Of a stretch of DNA of 64,000 nucleotides, positions 1 to 11,509 are shown in pieces. Position 1 is the stretch's first letter, and each line of letters opens with the position of its first letter. The DNA comes from Ypsolopha sequella (taxonomy: Eukaryota > Arthropoda > Insecta > Lepidoptera > Ypsolophidae), in the NCBI GenBank assembly GCA_934047225.1, contig OW203984.1, forward strand, positions 5,465,201 through 5,529,200. Direction: 5' to 3'. The position numbers were made by a program, and so were the translations under genes. The notes under the pieces were generated by a model. The model searched no databases. It was not told the origin of the DNA and was given only the letters and a program-made list of their open reading frames with translations.

Positions 1-985
1 GTCAACGAAACGGGTTAATAAAAAAAGAGTGCTTCCAAATAAAATGTACTGTACCCCACTAATAAGTAAGCTTTTCTTTAAAAAGTCAACAAATACAACA
101 AAAATGTTTTGTTCAATTCTTACGGAAGCAGTAAAGGGGTAAGTTAGATTGCCCCCGCTCAATGGTGTAGAAAATAGGCGCACTTTTCAAACTGCCGCCC
201 TCATTGGCCATCCCACTTCAAAGGGGACAGCTTCTGTTTATAAATGTAAATACCTTATACTTTACTTGTGTGCATTCTATTTTTTAGGTATAGATTATTG
301 TAATCTAATTTTGTAATTTCATTAGGAAATGTAAACTTAAAATTTCACTCCTTTATCTTTATTGCAGAAAATGTGAGAAAAACATGTATGTGATATCCGG
401 GGTGGAAAATTAAAAAGGGAACTGTTAGGTAGCATTCCTTACTTTAATTTATAAAAATTTAGAGGAAACCTTCTAAACCCTCATTATAGGGGTTAATATA
501 CCAAGAATGAATTCACCAGTAATATCAAAATCGAAAATATAAATGCTATAACTAAAACCCTGTATCTATTGAAATATGGTATGGTACCTCAAAGAAATGT
601 TCGTCTTAGATACCTCTTATAGGCCTATTTCTATATACCTTATACAAACGTGTTTAGTTAATACACGTGGGGGGTATGTAGAGACACCCCGCCGCCATTT
701 CGAGCATTCTACTACTTACTTTGACGAAAAAAAGGTTAAGACCTTGAACATAATGGACGCTTTCTGTAGGGTTCCGTCAAATAACTAAAACCCTTATATC
801 GAAGCCTCGGTATCTGTCCGTCTGTCCTCCTATCCACGGCATTACTCAAGATCGGGCTGACCGTGCCGAAGCTTGGCATGTCGGTGTAGCATTGCAATAA
901 AACCCCGAAAATAATACTGAAAATCTTCGATATTGTCACATTTTTGAAATATTTTAAACCTTTCTCTAATAATCTAGTGGTTTGA
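1..985. other. AT-rich DNA, no gene seen
   Basis: No convincing coding region, splice structure or recognisable element. The short open frames here have random composition. A GC-richer patch near 665-700 and 800-890 resembles worn repeat DNA, but I could not place it in a family. Confidence 0.5.
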
Positions 986-1250
986 GTGATCGTCTTTATG
1001 GACTAGTAGTTCGAATACTCGACCACTGATCTGGAGACCACGGGTTCAAATCTCGTAGAGGTACATTTTTGTGTAGTCTGCGTACATCAGAAGGCACGGT
1101 AAGCATCGGGTCTATATTTGTGCCCGAGGTATGGCGATAAGGCTCACCACACATTACATAATAATATTCGATGAAAAGTGGGTGAACGAGTGTGTGCACT
1201 GTGTGTTGTATTTCACAGTTGATACACAGAAACAACTCGTGATTCATGTT
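986..1250 (+). repeat. tRNA-headed SINE, copy 1
   Basis: The head resembles a tRNA: an A-box-like stretch (TAGTAGTTCGAATAC) at about 1004-1018 and a B-box-like GGGTTCAAATCTCG at about 1042-1055. These are the internal RNA polymerase III promoter elements of tRNA-derived SINEs. The body ends with TGAAAAGTGGGTGAACGAGTG, which recurs in the split SINE right of 35585 (TGAAAAGTGGGTGTACGAATG). No cloverleaf can be folded convincingly, so this is a retroposon and not a tRNA gene. Ends are approximate. Confidence 0.55.
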
Positions 1251-1754
1251 GTGACATATTATATTATTTTATTTTTAAAGCTTCCTGTGAGACGTCAGTT
1301 CAAGCCTATGCACATCTGCATTCCCATAACCTAATTTCTAAAAGGTTTTTTTTTAATTCGATTTCAGAGAATATACGCCATTTTGGGACATAGTTTTCAT
1401 TATTTTGCTTAAAAGAAGTGATCTGTCTCTGTCTACTCATCTTTCATACATCTGTCAAATTAGTCAGAAGCAAATTATTATAAATTTATCTTGACACATT
1501 TCTAAACAGCCATTTTTCAAGTGATGTCACACGAAAGCAAATGCAATATGCAGCTTTTTTGTAAAAATAGTCATCATCATGAGGTTTTTTGGACCGCAAG
1601 TTCTAAAATTCGGCTTACTAAACCTATATCAAAATTGTATTTACATAAAAAAATTATCTTTGTGTCGATTCGGTGCAACACAACTTAACTTATTTGACAG
1701 GACTAACCTTATTTTCAGCGTCCTGTCTTTGTCCTTCCGATATTTAGTCCTGTC

Positions 1755-2363
1755 AGGCGATATGTAAAAGTTTTAGCATCCCTGTTACTCCATATGCGAA
1801 TAAACCCTCAGTGCGAGAGGGACGGATCCGTGGAGAAGTAGCAAAAAGTCGGTTTTTTGTTAATATAAAATGTAATAAAGTTGCTATCAAAATTTCGTTT
1901 AACCAGCGGGCCTATTATGTATCTCTAGTTGCCTTCTGGACTGGGTGCCTATCATCAAAAACATAGATATACTATCGAATTCCGATTTCCTAAGGATATG
2001 TTCGCACTTGAAGTGACGACACAGTTCGTAAATAGTTTTTGATGATAGGCACCCTGTCCAGTCGGCAACCAAAGATACAGAATAGGGAGGCAGATTCTAG
2101 ATACCGTTAAAACCCATCTAATAAAATATAGTTGTAGTCTATATGTCATTCTAAATTGTCAAGCCAGGAGAATTAGTGTCGAAAAGGACCTAATTTCAAT
2201 AAATATTTCTATCGAGCTGAATTTCTCCAATCGCGTTTCTGTTTTAACAGATCCCTAGAAAAAGAATCCAAAAATATTATACTATTTTATCAAAATAATA
2301 CATGATTTACTGAAGTAGATATGCAAGTCCTTAAAGTGTCGATTTTTTTTCCGTAGCGCCTTA
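1755..2363. mobile_element. MITE family A, copy 1, carrying a nested MITE B
   Basis: Shares the motifs TTTTAGCATCCCTGTTACTCC, CTCAGTGCGAGAGGGACGG and CCAATCGCGTTTC with copies at 15537, 25936, 30944 and 54508. The right end reads CCGTAGCGCCTTAA and the left end AGGCGATATG, so the ends are short inverted repeats around (TTAA)GGCG. No coding capacity. A separate MITE (about 1907-2091) has inserted into the middle, which makes this copy older than that insertion. TTAA at the ends of better copies would fit a piggyBac-type target, but this is inference. Confidence 0.6.
1907..2091. mobile_element. MITE family B, copy 1, nested in family A
   Basis: Inverted terminal repeats of about 55 bp: left GGGCCTATTATGTATCTCTA continuing through CTTCTGGACTGGGTGCCTAT; right the complement ending GATACAGAATAGGGAGGC. 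Further copies lie at 19830, 24900 and 25136. The centre includes a stretch with AAGTGACGACACAGTTCG found in all copies. Non-coding; this copy is shorter than the 233-bp copies because of an internal loss. Confidence 0.7.
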
Positions 2364-2775
2364 AATCGTGTTTCACCATTGTGTGCGATGACGTACCTTA
2401 CAGTTATTTTTTTTTTTCATTTCAAATAACGAATATAATTATGTGGTCCAGCAAAATATCCTTTATAAAAAAAACTGAACTAATTAACTTCCGTCAAATA
2501 AACGAGCGGGCTTCATTTGTAAGTCTTTGATCTAAGTTCTTTCGTCTGCCAAGTTTTATACTTTTTTATGAGTTATTTTGAATTTCATACGAAATATAAG
2601 TTTAATTAAGAAACGCCCCCACTTATTAAGTTCTGTTTTGTGTAAGATAATTATTGTCCTGAACGTACTGCAGGGATCTATCTTCTATTCAATAATACAA
2701 TTTACTTGAACTTTTCAGCGTTTATTTATTTGCAAACAACACAGCTACCTATCTATACTTCTTTATATATTATTT

Positions 2776-3012
2776 AGTTTATGCTATATATTTCTCTAAA
2801 AACACTTTATTATAATAATAATTTCCAGATATATTTCGACTTGTAAAGTCGGAGTAAGTGGAATTAGGTAAAATTAATTATTTAAATTAAGTAATTATTA
2901 AAATTAATTATTTAATTTTACCTAATTCCACTGACGCCGACTTTACAAGTCGAAATATATCTGGAAATGATTATTATAATAAAGTGTTTTATAGAAATAT
3001 ATAGCATAAACT
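2776..3012. mobile_element. Long hairpin (foldback) element
   Basis: AGTTTATGCTATATATTTCT at the left is the complement of AGAAATATATAGCATAAACT at the right, and the pairing continues through CCAGATATATTTCGACTTGT and its complement. Arms are roughly 100 bp with a few mismatches around a short AT-rich loop. Non-coding. Transcribed in either direction it would give a long double-stranded RNA hairpin. Confidence 0.75.
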
Positions 3013-3139
3013 GAATAAAAAAACAAATAAGTTTTCTTTAATCTTTATATATTAATTAACTGTTAATATTTTGTTTCTCTATAAATTGAATATTTAAGCG
3101 AATTTTCATTGAAATGGATTATTGTATTATTATTTGTAA

Positions 3140-3317
3140 GCCAAAACGATTTCTTTTTTAATTTGTTTGTCTGTTTATGTTCCGGACGGATTTTAATGCG
3201 GGTTTTTTTAACTATCATCGTAGTGACCCTAGTCAACACATAGGCTATAAGGAGTGTTGATTAAACAGCAGCCAAGCCGAAAACTGAAGATTATCGGAAG
3301 CCGCGGGCAAAAGCTAG
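3140..3317 (+). mobile_element. Helitron 3' end fragment
   Basis: Ends with a GC-rich stem region (AAGCCGCGGGCAAAAG) followed by CTAG and then T at 3318. This matches the typical Helitron 3' end, a short hairpin a few bases before CTRR with insertion into an AT dinucleotide. The full element at 22125-24467 has the same end. The 5' boundary is not recognisable. Confidence 0.55.
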
Positions 3318-3499
3318 TCACAAATAAAATAATACTTAGTGGGATTCGCTTTGGAGTGTCTCTCGGAATAGCGTCATGTTTTATTTTGATTGGGTCTATT
3401 TATAGCTTTTTGATATTTTTTTGGAAATCCACGCTACAGATTAGTCTATGTATGTATTTAATAATGCATGTTCATCAAATTTTTAATATATAGTTTAAA

Positions 3500-3690
3500 A
3501 ACCAAACTACCCGCTGTACATGTAATATTTAGTGAGAACAGGGACAGCTGAAAATCAGCGCTGTGCAGATGTACGCACTCACAGCATTTTGCTGAGCTGC
3601 GTTCGTCTGTTATTGTTAAGTCGTTAAGGTTGAGTTTTTATGTAATTTAGTTGTTGACACATAAATATATTTTCTTTCTTTCTTCTATGT
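3500..3690 (+). repeat. LINE 3' tail with TTTC microsatellite
   Basis: Non-coding stretch ending in TTGACACATAAATATATTTTC and a short TTTC repeat, the usual look of 5'-truncated jockey/CR1-like LINE 3' ends in Lepidoptera. No reading frame remains. The mirror-image tails at 27923 and 48664 on the other strand support a LINE origin. Confidence 0.45.
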
Positions 3691-4330
3691 AACATAATCA
3701 TTTCATTAAGACTTTCTACTACCAACCAATATGAGCCCAAACAACAACCTATCTGTACTAACTAACTATACTACCTAGCTATATTACAGTACATTCTAAG
3801 AGGAAAGCTTGAATTAACATGTCTTAGTATCCGATAGCCATCGGATCAATAGTATGAATATGTATGATGACAGTTAAACTAGATACGTTACACTGTATCC
3901 GGCTTTGGATTTGTAGAAAACGTATATTTTATTACATAGAATTCCCTCTTCCATCTTTTATGGTGTAACTTTTACATGCTTCGTATTAACACATTCGCAG
4001 GCGCTATAGCTTATCTCTCCTTCATCTGTGACAAAAAAATCGACGCAAATTAACACTGTAACCGAGAATGTCAACTTTATGTGTAACCTTTACCCAATAA
4101 TATAATATTATTGCTTTTATACACTTAAGTAACCCCTATTTTTAGACTTTTTAGGAGTGTCACATTATATAAATTTTTTAATTATTTAAAATGCATACTT
4201 TTATTATTATTTAACATTAATAAACGAATTATTTTTCATAATTAAAAGGAACAAAATAAAATTGGAAAGAACACAAAGTAATTTAAGAATTCGGGCTGAA
4301 TCCCGAACATCATCATAACAATGATCTTAA
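3691..4330. other. No gene seen; start of a repeat
   Basis: AT-rich. From 4127 (TAACCCCTATTTTTAGACTT) to about 4300 the sequence is a diverged copy of 5538-5640 plus 5871-5915, so it is part of an interspersed repeat. Nothing else recognised. Confidence 0.5.
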
Positions 4331-4334
4331 TGTA

Positions 4335-4956
4335 TACAGTGTGTCCCTCGTACAAGTGCACATCCGAAAAGGGGTGAAACTAGACCTTATTTTATCGACA
4401 AAAAATGTTTTTTTTTTTTTAGAAAATCTTTGTTTTATAAATTTATGTTTTAATTTTTTTTTTTTACCTACCATGGAGACTTTGTTTAAAATATGTCATA
4501 ACTTTTAATCTATCGCAAGTAATGCAATGAAATAAAACTGTTATAATCCTTAAGAATAGACGTTGCATACCAAATCAAAAACAAAACATACCATTACCAT
4601 AAAAATAATATTCTAAAAGGTTATTTCTTTAATTTTTTCGTCTTTTTTTTCAGTAATAGTAATTTTTTTCAAAATAATTCCCCCGTTTTACTATACTTTT
4701 ATTCCTATTTATCATTGCCTATTCCATTATCTTTCTAACAAAAAAAAATACAACGTGCTATCATAAATAAAATATTTTCTACGAGCGGTTAACCAAAGGC
4801 ACTGCGCTTGCGTCCCATACAAAGATACCCAGGTTGAGTATTTTTTCAAGATTAAATTAAAAATTCAAAAAGAATTTTTTTCTTTGTTTTTGTCGATATA
4901 TTTAGATCTAGTTTCACCCACTTTCAGATGTGCACTTGTACGAGGGAGACACTGTA
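4335..4956. mobile_element. Tc1/mariner-like TIR element without transposase
   Basis: Left end CAGTGTGTCCCTCGTACAAG continuing for about 47 bases; right end the complement, CTTGTACGAGGGAGACACTG. TA flanks each end, giving a TA target duplication. The 622-bp body is AT-rich and has no transposase frame. Ends starting CAGTG with a TA target are typical of Tc1/mariner derivatives; assignment to that superfamily is inference. Confidence 0.7.
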
Positions 4957-5535
4957 TAAGATTAATAAATGTCACGAAATTTAAATAATTTTGATAATGA
5001 AAATTAGTGCCAATACACGTCTGCAAAACATATGGAAACAATAATCTGAACACTCAGCAGTGTACAGTACAGTGCAGTACCAAAATGTATGGAATATAGA
5101 CCAACTTGCGTTTTATTACCATTACTAATATTCCAGTATTGCACGAGGTTTTTAAAGCACATGATACCTAAAACACCTCTCACTATCCCTTGGAGATTCA
5201 TGTCGTAGCGATATAATTATTTGTATCACCAGTTCCAGTATACAGTCAGCAGAGAGCTGGAGATCAGTTTGATTACCGTGTTCCATTAGGTCCACTACTG
5301 AGCGAATAAAACTCACATTTATGAACGGTCGCTGAAGGAATCAGACCGTTTCTCTTTACTATATCGACTCTCGTCGTTTTGTTTTGCACTGATTTTATCT
5401 TATATCTGGTATGATGTTTTACGACTTGGCTACTCTTAAATTAATTTGGGTTTTTTTAGTCATCGATATACGTAATCTCTGTCTGTTTCAAACAGCATCT
5501 TCTTGTTGACTGTTTATCCGTCACAAGATGCTTTT
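4957..5535. other. No gene seen
   Basis: Unremarkable AT-rich sequence. The short - strand frames here have no recognisable motif. Confidence 0.4.
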
Positions 5536-5641
5536 CTTTAACCCCTATTTTTAGACTTTTTAGGGGTGTCACATTATATAAATTTATTATTTATATAAAG
5601 TTTATACTTTTAATAGTTTAACATAACTAAGCGTATTATAA

Positions 5642-5857
5642 AACTATGACAGAAATAAATTTCTATGTTTGAACACTTGGTGATTTATCCATCGCAAGGA
5701 GATTTAAATTAACATTATATCATTGCAGTATAGAAATGCAGAAATAAAAGTAAATCTGGATGTGAGGAGCTCCCGGAGATTCCCGGTTCAGAGCTCCTCA
5801 CATCCAGATTTACTTTTATTTCTGCGTTCCTATACTGCAATGATATAATGTTAATTT
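5642..5857. mobile_element. Hairpin insertion with a 13-bp target duplication
   Basis: The sequence AAGCGTATTATAA occurs at 5629-5641 and again at 5858-5870. Comparison with the related uninterrupted repeat at 4127-4300 suggests everything between them is inserted. The insert has a 63-bp single-stranded leader and then a hairpin with about 67-bp arms (5705-5772 and 5791-5857) around an 18-bp loop. A 13-bp target duplication is longer than most DNA transposons make and is closer to LINE-driven insertion. Non-coding. Confidence 0.7.
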
Positions 5858-5870
5858 AAGCGTATTATAA

Positions 5871-6705
5871 TTAAAAGTAACAAAATGGGAATAACATAAA
5901 GTAATTGACGTAATTGGTCTTTACAAAGGAACTTATATTTTGAAATAGTTGATACAATTTTATTCTTCATAGACAGACACAAATATTTTTTTATGTTATT
6001 TGTAACGGGTCACATAAATCATAGATATCTTATAATATTAGAGCAAACGGACAGCTTTTTCTTTTAAATCACGTGATCATATTAAAATATCTTTTTCATA
6101 TGAAACAAAGCATCAGAAAAGAATAAGAATAATAAAAAATACAACATAAGTGACGGTTGATCTTTTCCAAATCTAAATATATAAAACAAAGTCGTGTTAG
6201 TTACACCACTTATAACTCAAGATCGACTGGATCGATGTTAGTTATCTCTTTTTTGGTGTATTCTTATCCGCCCCGAATAGCAGAATAAGTAATAAAATAT
6301 CGGATAAGTTATCGAATAACAATAAATAAATAATTTAATTTTACGAATGCAAACAGCATGTGGTGCCATCTGTTGACAAAACTACGCATGTAAAAGAAAC
6401 CTATTTATCTAGCGTTCTGATATCATTAAATAACATCTAAACCCCAAGTTTTAAAATCGCTTATTTATTCCAAGAACTATTATTTCTGCATATATTCAAT
6501 ACCCTACGCTAAGCCTACAACGGCACTGAAACTACATGGGCCCCTGCCATTCTTCTTTCGCAATGGCAAGCAATAAAACATTTCTGTATTTGCAAAAAAG
6601 TTATATTAATGTTATTACCTTAATGAAATCCTAAATTAAGTTTAACTAAAGTCAACACGATATTATTAGACTGTTAGGCGGAACGAAGTTCGCCGGGTCA
6701 GCTAG
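5871..6705 (+). mobile_element. Helitron-like 3' end and flank
   Basis: At 6674-6705 a stem (GGCGGAACGAAGTTCGCC) is followed by GGGTCAG and CTAG, then T: the 3' signature of lepidopteran Helitrons. The sequence upstream includes TGGTGCCATCTGTTGACAAA, which I have seen associated with such elements. The 5' end was not found. The rest of the stretch is AT-rich with no gene. Confidence 0.45.
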
Positions 6706-7737
6706 TAAGTAATACATCTTGAATAAAATGCAATTTTAATAATAACTTGACTAATTATTTTTAATATTTCTTACCCAACCAGTTCCAGGTGTACACCATT
6801 TTTAAGGGCGTAAGGTAACGTGATTTTTTTTTTATTTAATTCAAGTACAGGGTTTGTGTCTTTCAGAATGATGTTCAAAATGAACAGTAGCGTTTGTGGT
6901 TTCATTCGAAATAACTGTCCATTTACAGCGGGTAATTTTAGAATATACAATGAGGGCAATAACTGATAAGAAAAGAATAATTTTAAGTAAAACATAATAT
7001 TTTTCTGAAAACTTAGAAGGCTTAGTAAATTTATATGAAAACAAAAAGTAAGTAGCAATAAAAATAAATAATAAAAAATATTAAAAAACACGCCTGCCAT
7101 AATTTCAAAATGCACTAAAAAGTAAAAAATAAGATATTTTAGTAACGACACCACACGAGCACTGGTTTCTTCCTGAGACATAAGTAAAATTCTTATACGC
7201 AGAAACTTATTTTTTCATCATTACGGCAAGATACAGAAATATAGAGATTTAATCATCATCATCATCATCATCATTATGGGTTTTTTTGTCTACGTTTGAA
7301 AAACCTAACCTTAAACCTGTTAAATAAAGCCAACTCGATTCCTCATAGTTACTAATTAAAACGTGCAATGCGAGGGCTAAAATCTAAATTAGCAAATTTT
7401 CATTGGAGCTTACCTGCTCATTAAGTATTCCACGTCCTATATTACCTCCGTATACATCACGTTTTCACACCATCCACATCTGCTTCGTAGGTAATAAGGC
7501 TTCTGTCTAAAAAGGGAACGGGAGCGTTTTTTGGTTTTAATTTCGCCTTTATGATTAAGTTAGGCTACCTACTACTTATTTTCTTAAAGGTATTCAAATT
7601 TTTAATACTCTTTTATTAGAACTTACTTAAAATGTGTAGGTTCTTATAACATATAAAGTATGTATTTATTTTACAAACTATGACCTATCAAAAAACATGG
7701 TTGTCGGTTCTATATCACCAAAGTGTTACACCAAATA
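6706..7737. other. No gene supported
   Basis: A 136-codon - strand frame at 6771-7181 is almost entirely F, L, I, Y and N, as expected for AT-rich DNA, and a second overlapping frame starts without ATG. I do not support either as a gene. An ATC microsatellite lies at about 7252-7273. Confidence 0.4.
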
Positions 7738-7745
7738 AGTTAAAT

Positions 7746-7879
7746 AAGGGCCTGTTTCACCACTTCCAGATAAGTGCCTGATAGTTATATGTGACATTTT
7801 ATAACGCATACAAAATGTGTTCCATTTTTAAACTTATCTTCTGGATATCACTTATCTGGAAGTGGTGAAACAGGCCCTT
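7746..7879. mobile_element. 134-bp MITE with 31-bp perfect TIRs and 8-bp TSD
   Basis: Left end AAGGGCCTGTTTCACCACTT (perfect for 31 bp) is exactly complementary to 7849-7879. AGTTAAAT is duplicated directly outside, at 7738-7745 and 7880-7887. An 8-bp duplication fits hAT, P or Merlin-type transposases; which one cannot be told from this sequence. Non-coding and well preserved. Confidence 0.85.
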
Positions 7880-8099
7880 AGTTAAATAAGTTACACCAAA
7901 AAATTTGAGCACTTTGTTTTTTAACATTTTATTTTACAATTAAATATAATTTAGTTCCAAAATTCAAATCCAGTACCATGAGTTAGGCTGTGACCTACAT
8001 ACAAACGGATGAACAACAGATTCATAATGATTTCTTGTGTACAAAACTCAAAAACTATAAAATCGTTTGACCAGCTACAAAAAATATCTTAGCAATATT

Positions 8100-8500
8100 G
8101 GATAGCTTTTCTCTTTTAACTCAGCTGCACAGTAAACACTAGTGCTCGAATGAAGTAGAGATCTCTGAAAGATGCTTCACGCGCATCAATCAAGTTTATA
8201 TCCGCGTCTATGTATGGTATATATCTGTGGATGATCTTTTAGCTATCTATGCAATATGGATCGCCTTTCTTTCCCAACTCAGTCCCACAGTAAACACTAG
8301 TGCCCGAATGAAGTAGAGCTCTCTGAAAGATGCTTCACGCGCATTAATCAAGTTTATATCCTCGTCTATGTATGGTATCTATCTGTGGATGATCTATCAG
8401 CTATCTCTGCAATATGGATCGCCTTTCTCTCCCAACTCAGTCCCACAGTAAACACTAGTGCTCGACTGAACTAGAGGTCGCGGGAAGATGCTTCACTTGC
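8100..8500. repeat. 158-bp tandem repeat, about 2.5 units
   Basis: The motif CACAGTAAACACTAGTGC starts at 8128, 8286 and 8444, exactly 158 bp apart each time. Surrounding sequence (AAGATGCTTCACGCGCAT, TGTATGGTATCTATCTGTGG, AATATGGATCGCCTTTCT) repeats with the same period and about 90 percent identity by eye. No reading frame is shared among units. It may be a short satellite-like array or the subterminal repeats of a transposon. Confidence 0.85.
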
Positions 8501-8639
8501 GTACGTGACGTTGCTATCCACGCTAGTGCGGTGCCACACTATCGATCAAAGTAACCTATGAACTATTTCGACTACACAGACGACCCAGATCGCTAGGCGT
8601 TGTCGAAAGCCACAATTAGAAATAATTGAAACCGGGCAT

Positions 8640-8870
8640 GATATGACTATATACAACTTGTGAAAGGTTGTCGTTATATTTGAAGAGCTTATACAGTCAA
8701 TGTTATAGAACAACTTTTTCTATAGAGCCAATCCTGAAATCACGAAAAAAAATTAACTATTTCGTAGAAAAATGCAATACCTACTCGGCCAAAATGTAAA
8801 GAAGAGCACATTTTTTTTAGAGATTTCTGTGTTGGCTCCGTAGTAAAAGTTGTTTGATTGTTAAGTTGAT
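8640..8870. repeat. Diverged relative of the ACAACGTGTAACAG MITE
   Basis: Shares TATTTGAAGAGCTTATACAGTCAATG and the following AGAACAACTTTTTCTATAG with the better copy at 12861-13117. The ends are eroded. Non-coding. Confidence 0.45.
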
Positions 8871-9149
8871 TTAAATTCAAGCCCTGGGCTTGCGCAGGAT
8901 CTTTTAAAGGATTACTTGCCTCAGTGCCATTCTAAAGTCGCTTTTAAACATATTAATTCATTAACTTTAATCAGCGGTTTTTTAACTTCAAATACTTATA
9001 TATGTCATATAATACTTTTCTATTCGCCTGATAACGGCCCCACTGAATAAAACTGTTTAATTAAGTATTTATATTTATATAAAGTGCAGCATACAAAAAA
9101 TAACTCTAATTAAAGCATTTAACTTGAAAAAATCCGAGGACTTATGTAG

Positions 9150-9345
9150 CCTATCTGTGAAAGTTATAAATTCGTTTATTTATCTAATAGTTACATATTT
9201 AGCATTAATTTTGAATAATTGTGCAGATGATGGTGTCTTTTTTGATTTAATGAAGTTGAGTAAGTTGATTCCCCTTTATCAATCAGGTGACAATGGGGAT
9301 CTTCAAACTATGCACCTGTGTCAGTTTTACCCGTATAAAGTGTGG
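9150..9345 (+). pseudogene. Decayed LINE reverse transcriptase fragment
   Basis: The + frame contains DLMKLSKLIPLYQSGDNGDL, close to the conserved entry into non-LTR reverse transcriptase domains (a lysine-rich alpha helix, then I/V-x-PL-x-x-x-GD). The tyrosine-arginine-proline-isoleucine motif that should follow is broken, and the frame then drifts into random sequence. Only about 65 codons are recognisable. This is a relic of a jockey/CR1/RTE-type LINE; no function is expected. Confidence 0.6.
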
Positions 9346-9699
9346 TTTTCCAAAAAAATATTTTTAAACAATTATTATCTAATTTTAATTAAAATAAGTT
9401 GCTTCACTTTGAGGAGAGCGTGCGTGCAGATCTTAGTATCTCCTTGGAGAATGATGGAGCCAATTTCTCTGGTGGGTCTGTCAAAAATAGTACTGTCATT
9501 TATTGTCTGATGGCGGAGGACCAGTGGTTTATACAGCTCGGGGTGCGATATCGGGCCTCTTGTGCCTGTTACGGTAGGACGTAGCGATCACAAGTACTGT
9601 CGTTAGTTGACGTTTGTCATTTACTTCAGCGGTGCATTACGCTGCCTCAAACTCGAATATTCGAGTTCGGTTTTGAGTTACATTGGGACCTCATTTTAT

Positions 9700-11130
9700 G
9701 ACCTAGCATGAGCGTAGCTAGGGGGAGATTTAGGGATTCAAACCCCTCGCGAATAGTTTAAAATATTACAACCCTTCCCTTGCTTTGAAGTTTTCCGGGA
9801 GTGCCACTTCTGCTAGCAGCAGCTTAAAGCGTTCTGCGTTTGCAAATAATTTTTCACAAACATAATAAATATATTTTTATTTCATGCAGTTTTTATAGTT
9901 TTATTTTCTTGAACCTTCTCCCCGAAACTAAAACCTGGCAACGCCCGTGTGACCTATGGTTGGTTTTAACGGTCCATTATAACTTAAACTCAGTAGTTAT
10001 GTAGCTAATGGATTATACGGTTATTTGCACGATTATATCCTTTAACCGGGCGTAATAAGAACAGCCATAGTATACTGAAACTTGTTATGACTATACTTTA
10101 GTAAAAAAAGCTATTTACTGAAATTAGTCGTATATTCTGGATTGTATTTTATGGTATCGGATTTAATATTGTGTAATGTCTACTCACGGTTTTTAGTTTT
10201 AGGTAAACTGAAGCAGATTCCATTACTTTATTTATCCAAAAATGAATCTGAAATTAAATGACGTGTTTTGTAATATGGTAAACATTTATGCTAAGAACTA
10301 ATTGTACCTGAATTAATTTGCCTCTTCTTGTGTGATATAGGCTTAAATTTTATTCATATTACAAATTTATCTTTTCATAACGTTGGAGGCCATTAACTAA
10401 TTAAGTAATTACGAGAAGCAAGAGAAATATTGACTATTTTAATTTTCAAACTTGAATAAATTTATTAAAGTAAACCAAGAAACAAACATTTATTGTTAAG
10501 CTCAAGTAAATTACGAAACATAAACTTTCTCTAATAAACTACAAAAAAGATTACTTTCTCATCTAGACGAATGGTATTTATACCAAGTAAAATACCTTAC
10601 GAATAGTAAAAAACAAAAACAAGTTGAGAACAAATTAACAATTAATCGATAAACTACGCTCAGCACTAAAATTTCGAGTGCAGCGGAGCACCAAATGGTT
10701 TTTTATTCAGTTGAAGTTGCCCCGCCAATTAGTTAGCACAAGTGCATTGGGAATGCCCCGCAAAATTGAATGCAAACGGTAAAACGGAACGAACACTCTT
10801 GGGGCAAAATTGTACGCTCAAATTGTATTAAAAGTTCTAAGCCAGCAACGGAAAGAAAAATGCTTATAGCGCCGTAGAGGTGCTTGCTACGGATCTCGTA
10901 GAGGTGCTACGATTGTCGTAGAGGGTGCGATTGCCGTAGCACTGCAATGTTGTGGAAATTAAAGAGGGGACTATGTGGCACTTTATTTCGTTTATCTTGG
11001 ATTAACTTTGTTGCTTTTAAATTGTTGTTTTAGGTTTCAAAACTCTTAGTTGGGAGGGGTTTCACTTTTGGTGGCGTAATATTTGTTACAAGTATTTCCG
11101 TTCATTGCGTTTTAGGGTTCCGTACCCGAA
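9700..11130. other. Long stretch without a gene
   Basis: Nothing coding recognised. A GC-richer part around 10660-10960 includes a short iteration of GTAGAGGTGCTACG-like units (10873-10945). GGGTTCCGTACC-type fragments at 11112-11130 and 11168-11190 belong to the repeat also seen at 16522. Confidence 0.45.
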
Positions 11131-11509
11131 GGGTGCAAAAAGAAACTCTTTTATTAAAGTAAAACAACAAATAATTTAGGGTTCCGTACTAAGAGGGTTG
11201 CGAATTTTTTGTCAGGCGCTACAGTTTTAGCGCTTAGTTGTTGTTGCTTTGGTGTTGCAATGGAATCTTTATTTTTGTTATTTACCAAAATGTTTTTAGG
11301 ATTACGTAACCATATTTTGTAGTGGCCGGGGTTTAAATTACGCTAGTTACTGTATAAAAAAAACAGGTAGCGAAGTATGAAATAATGCGCAATGGTAACC
11401 CACCCCATGGCAACACCAACAAGCCGTGTATTATTCGGCTCACTAAAGCATGAAATACATATTACAATAAATTCACTTATTTATTTTCTCTTTACGTATA
11501 AAATAGAAA

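Noticed and set aside
990..1060. tRNA gene
   Set aside because: A and B boxes are present but no acceptor stem or cloverleaf; the body and other copies show a SINE. Same for 59607-59665.
6771..7181. 136-codon hydrophobic - frame, and overlapping frame with a membrane-like segment
   Set aside because: AT-rich composition explains the F/L/I/Y content, one frame lacks ATG, and there are no splice signals or motifs.
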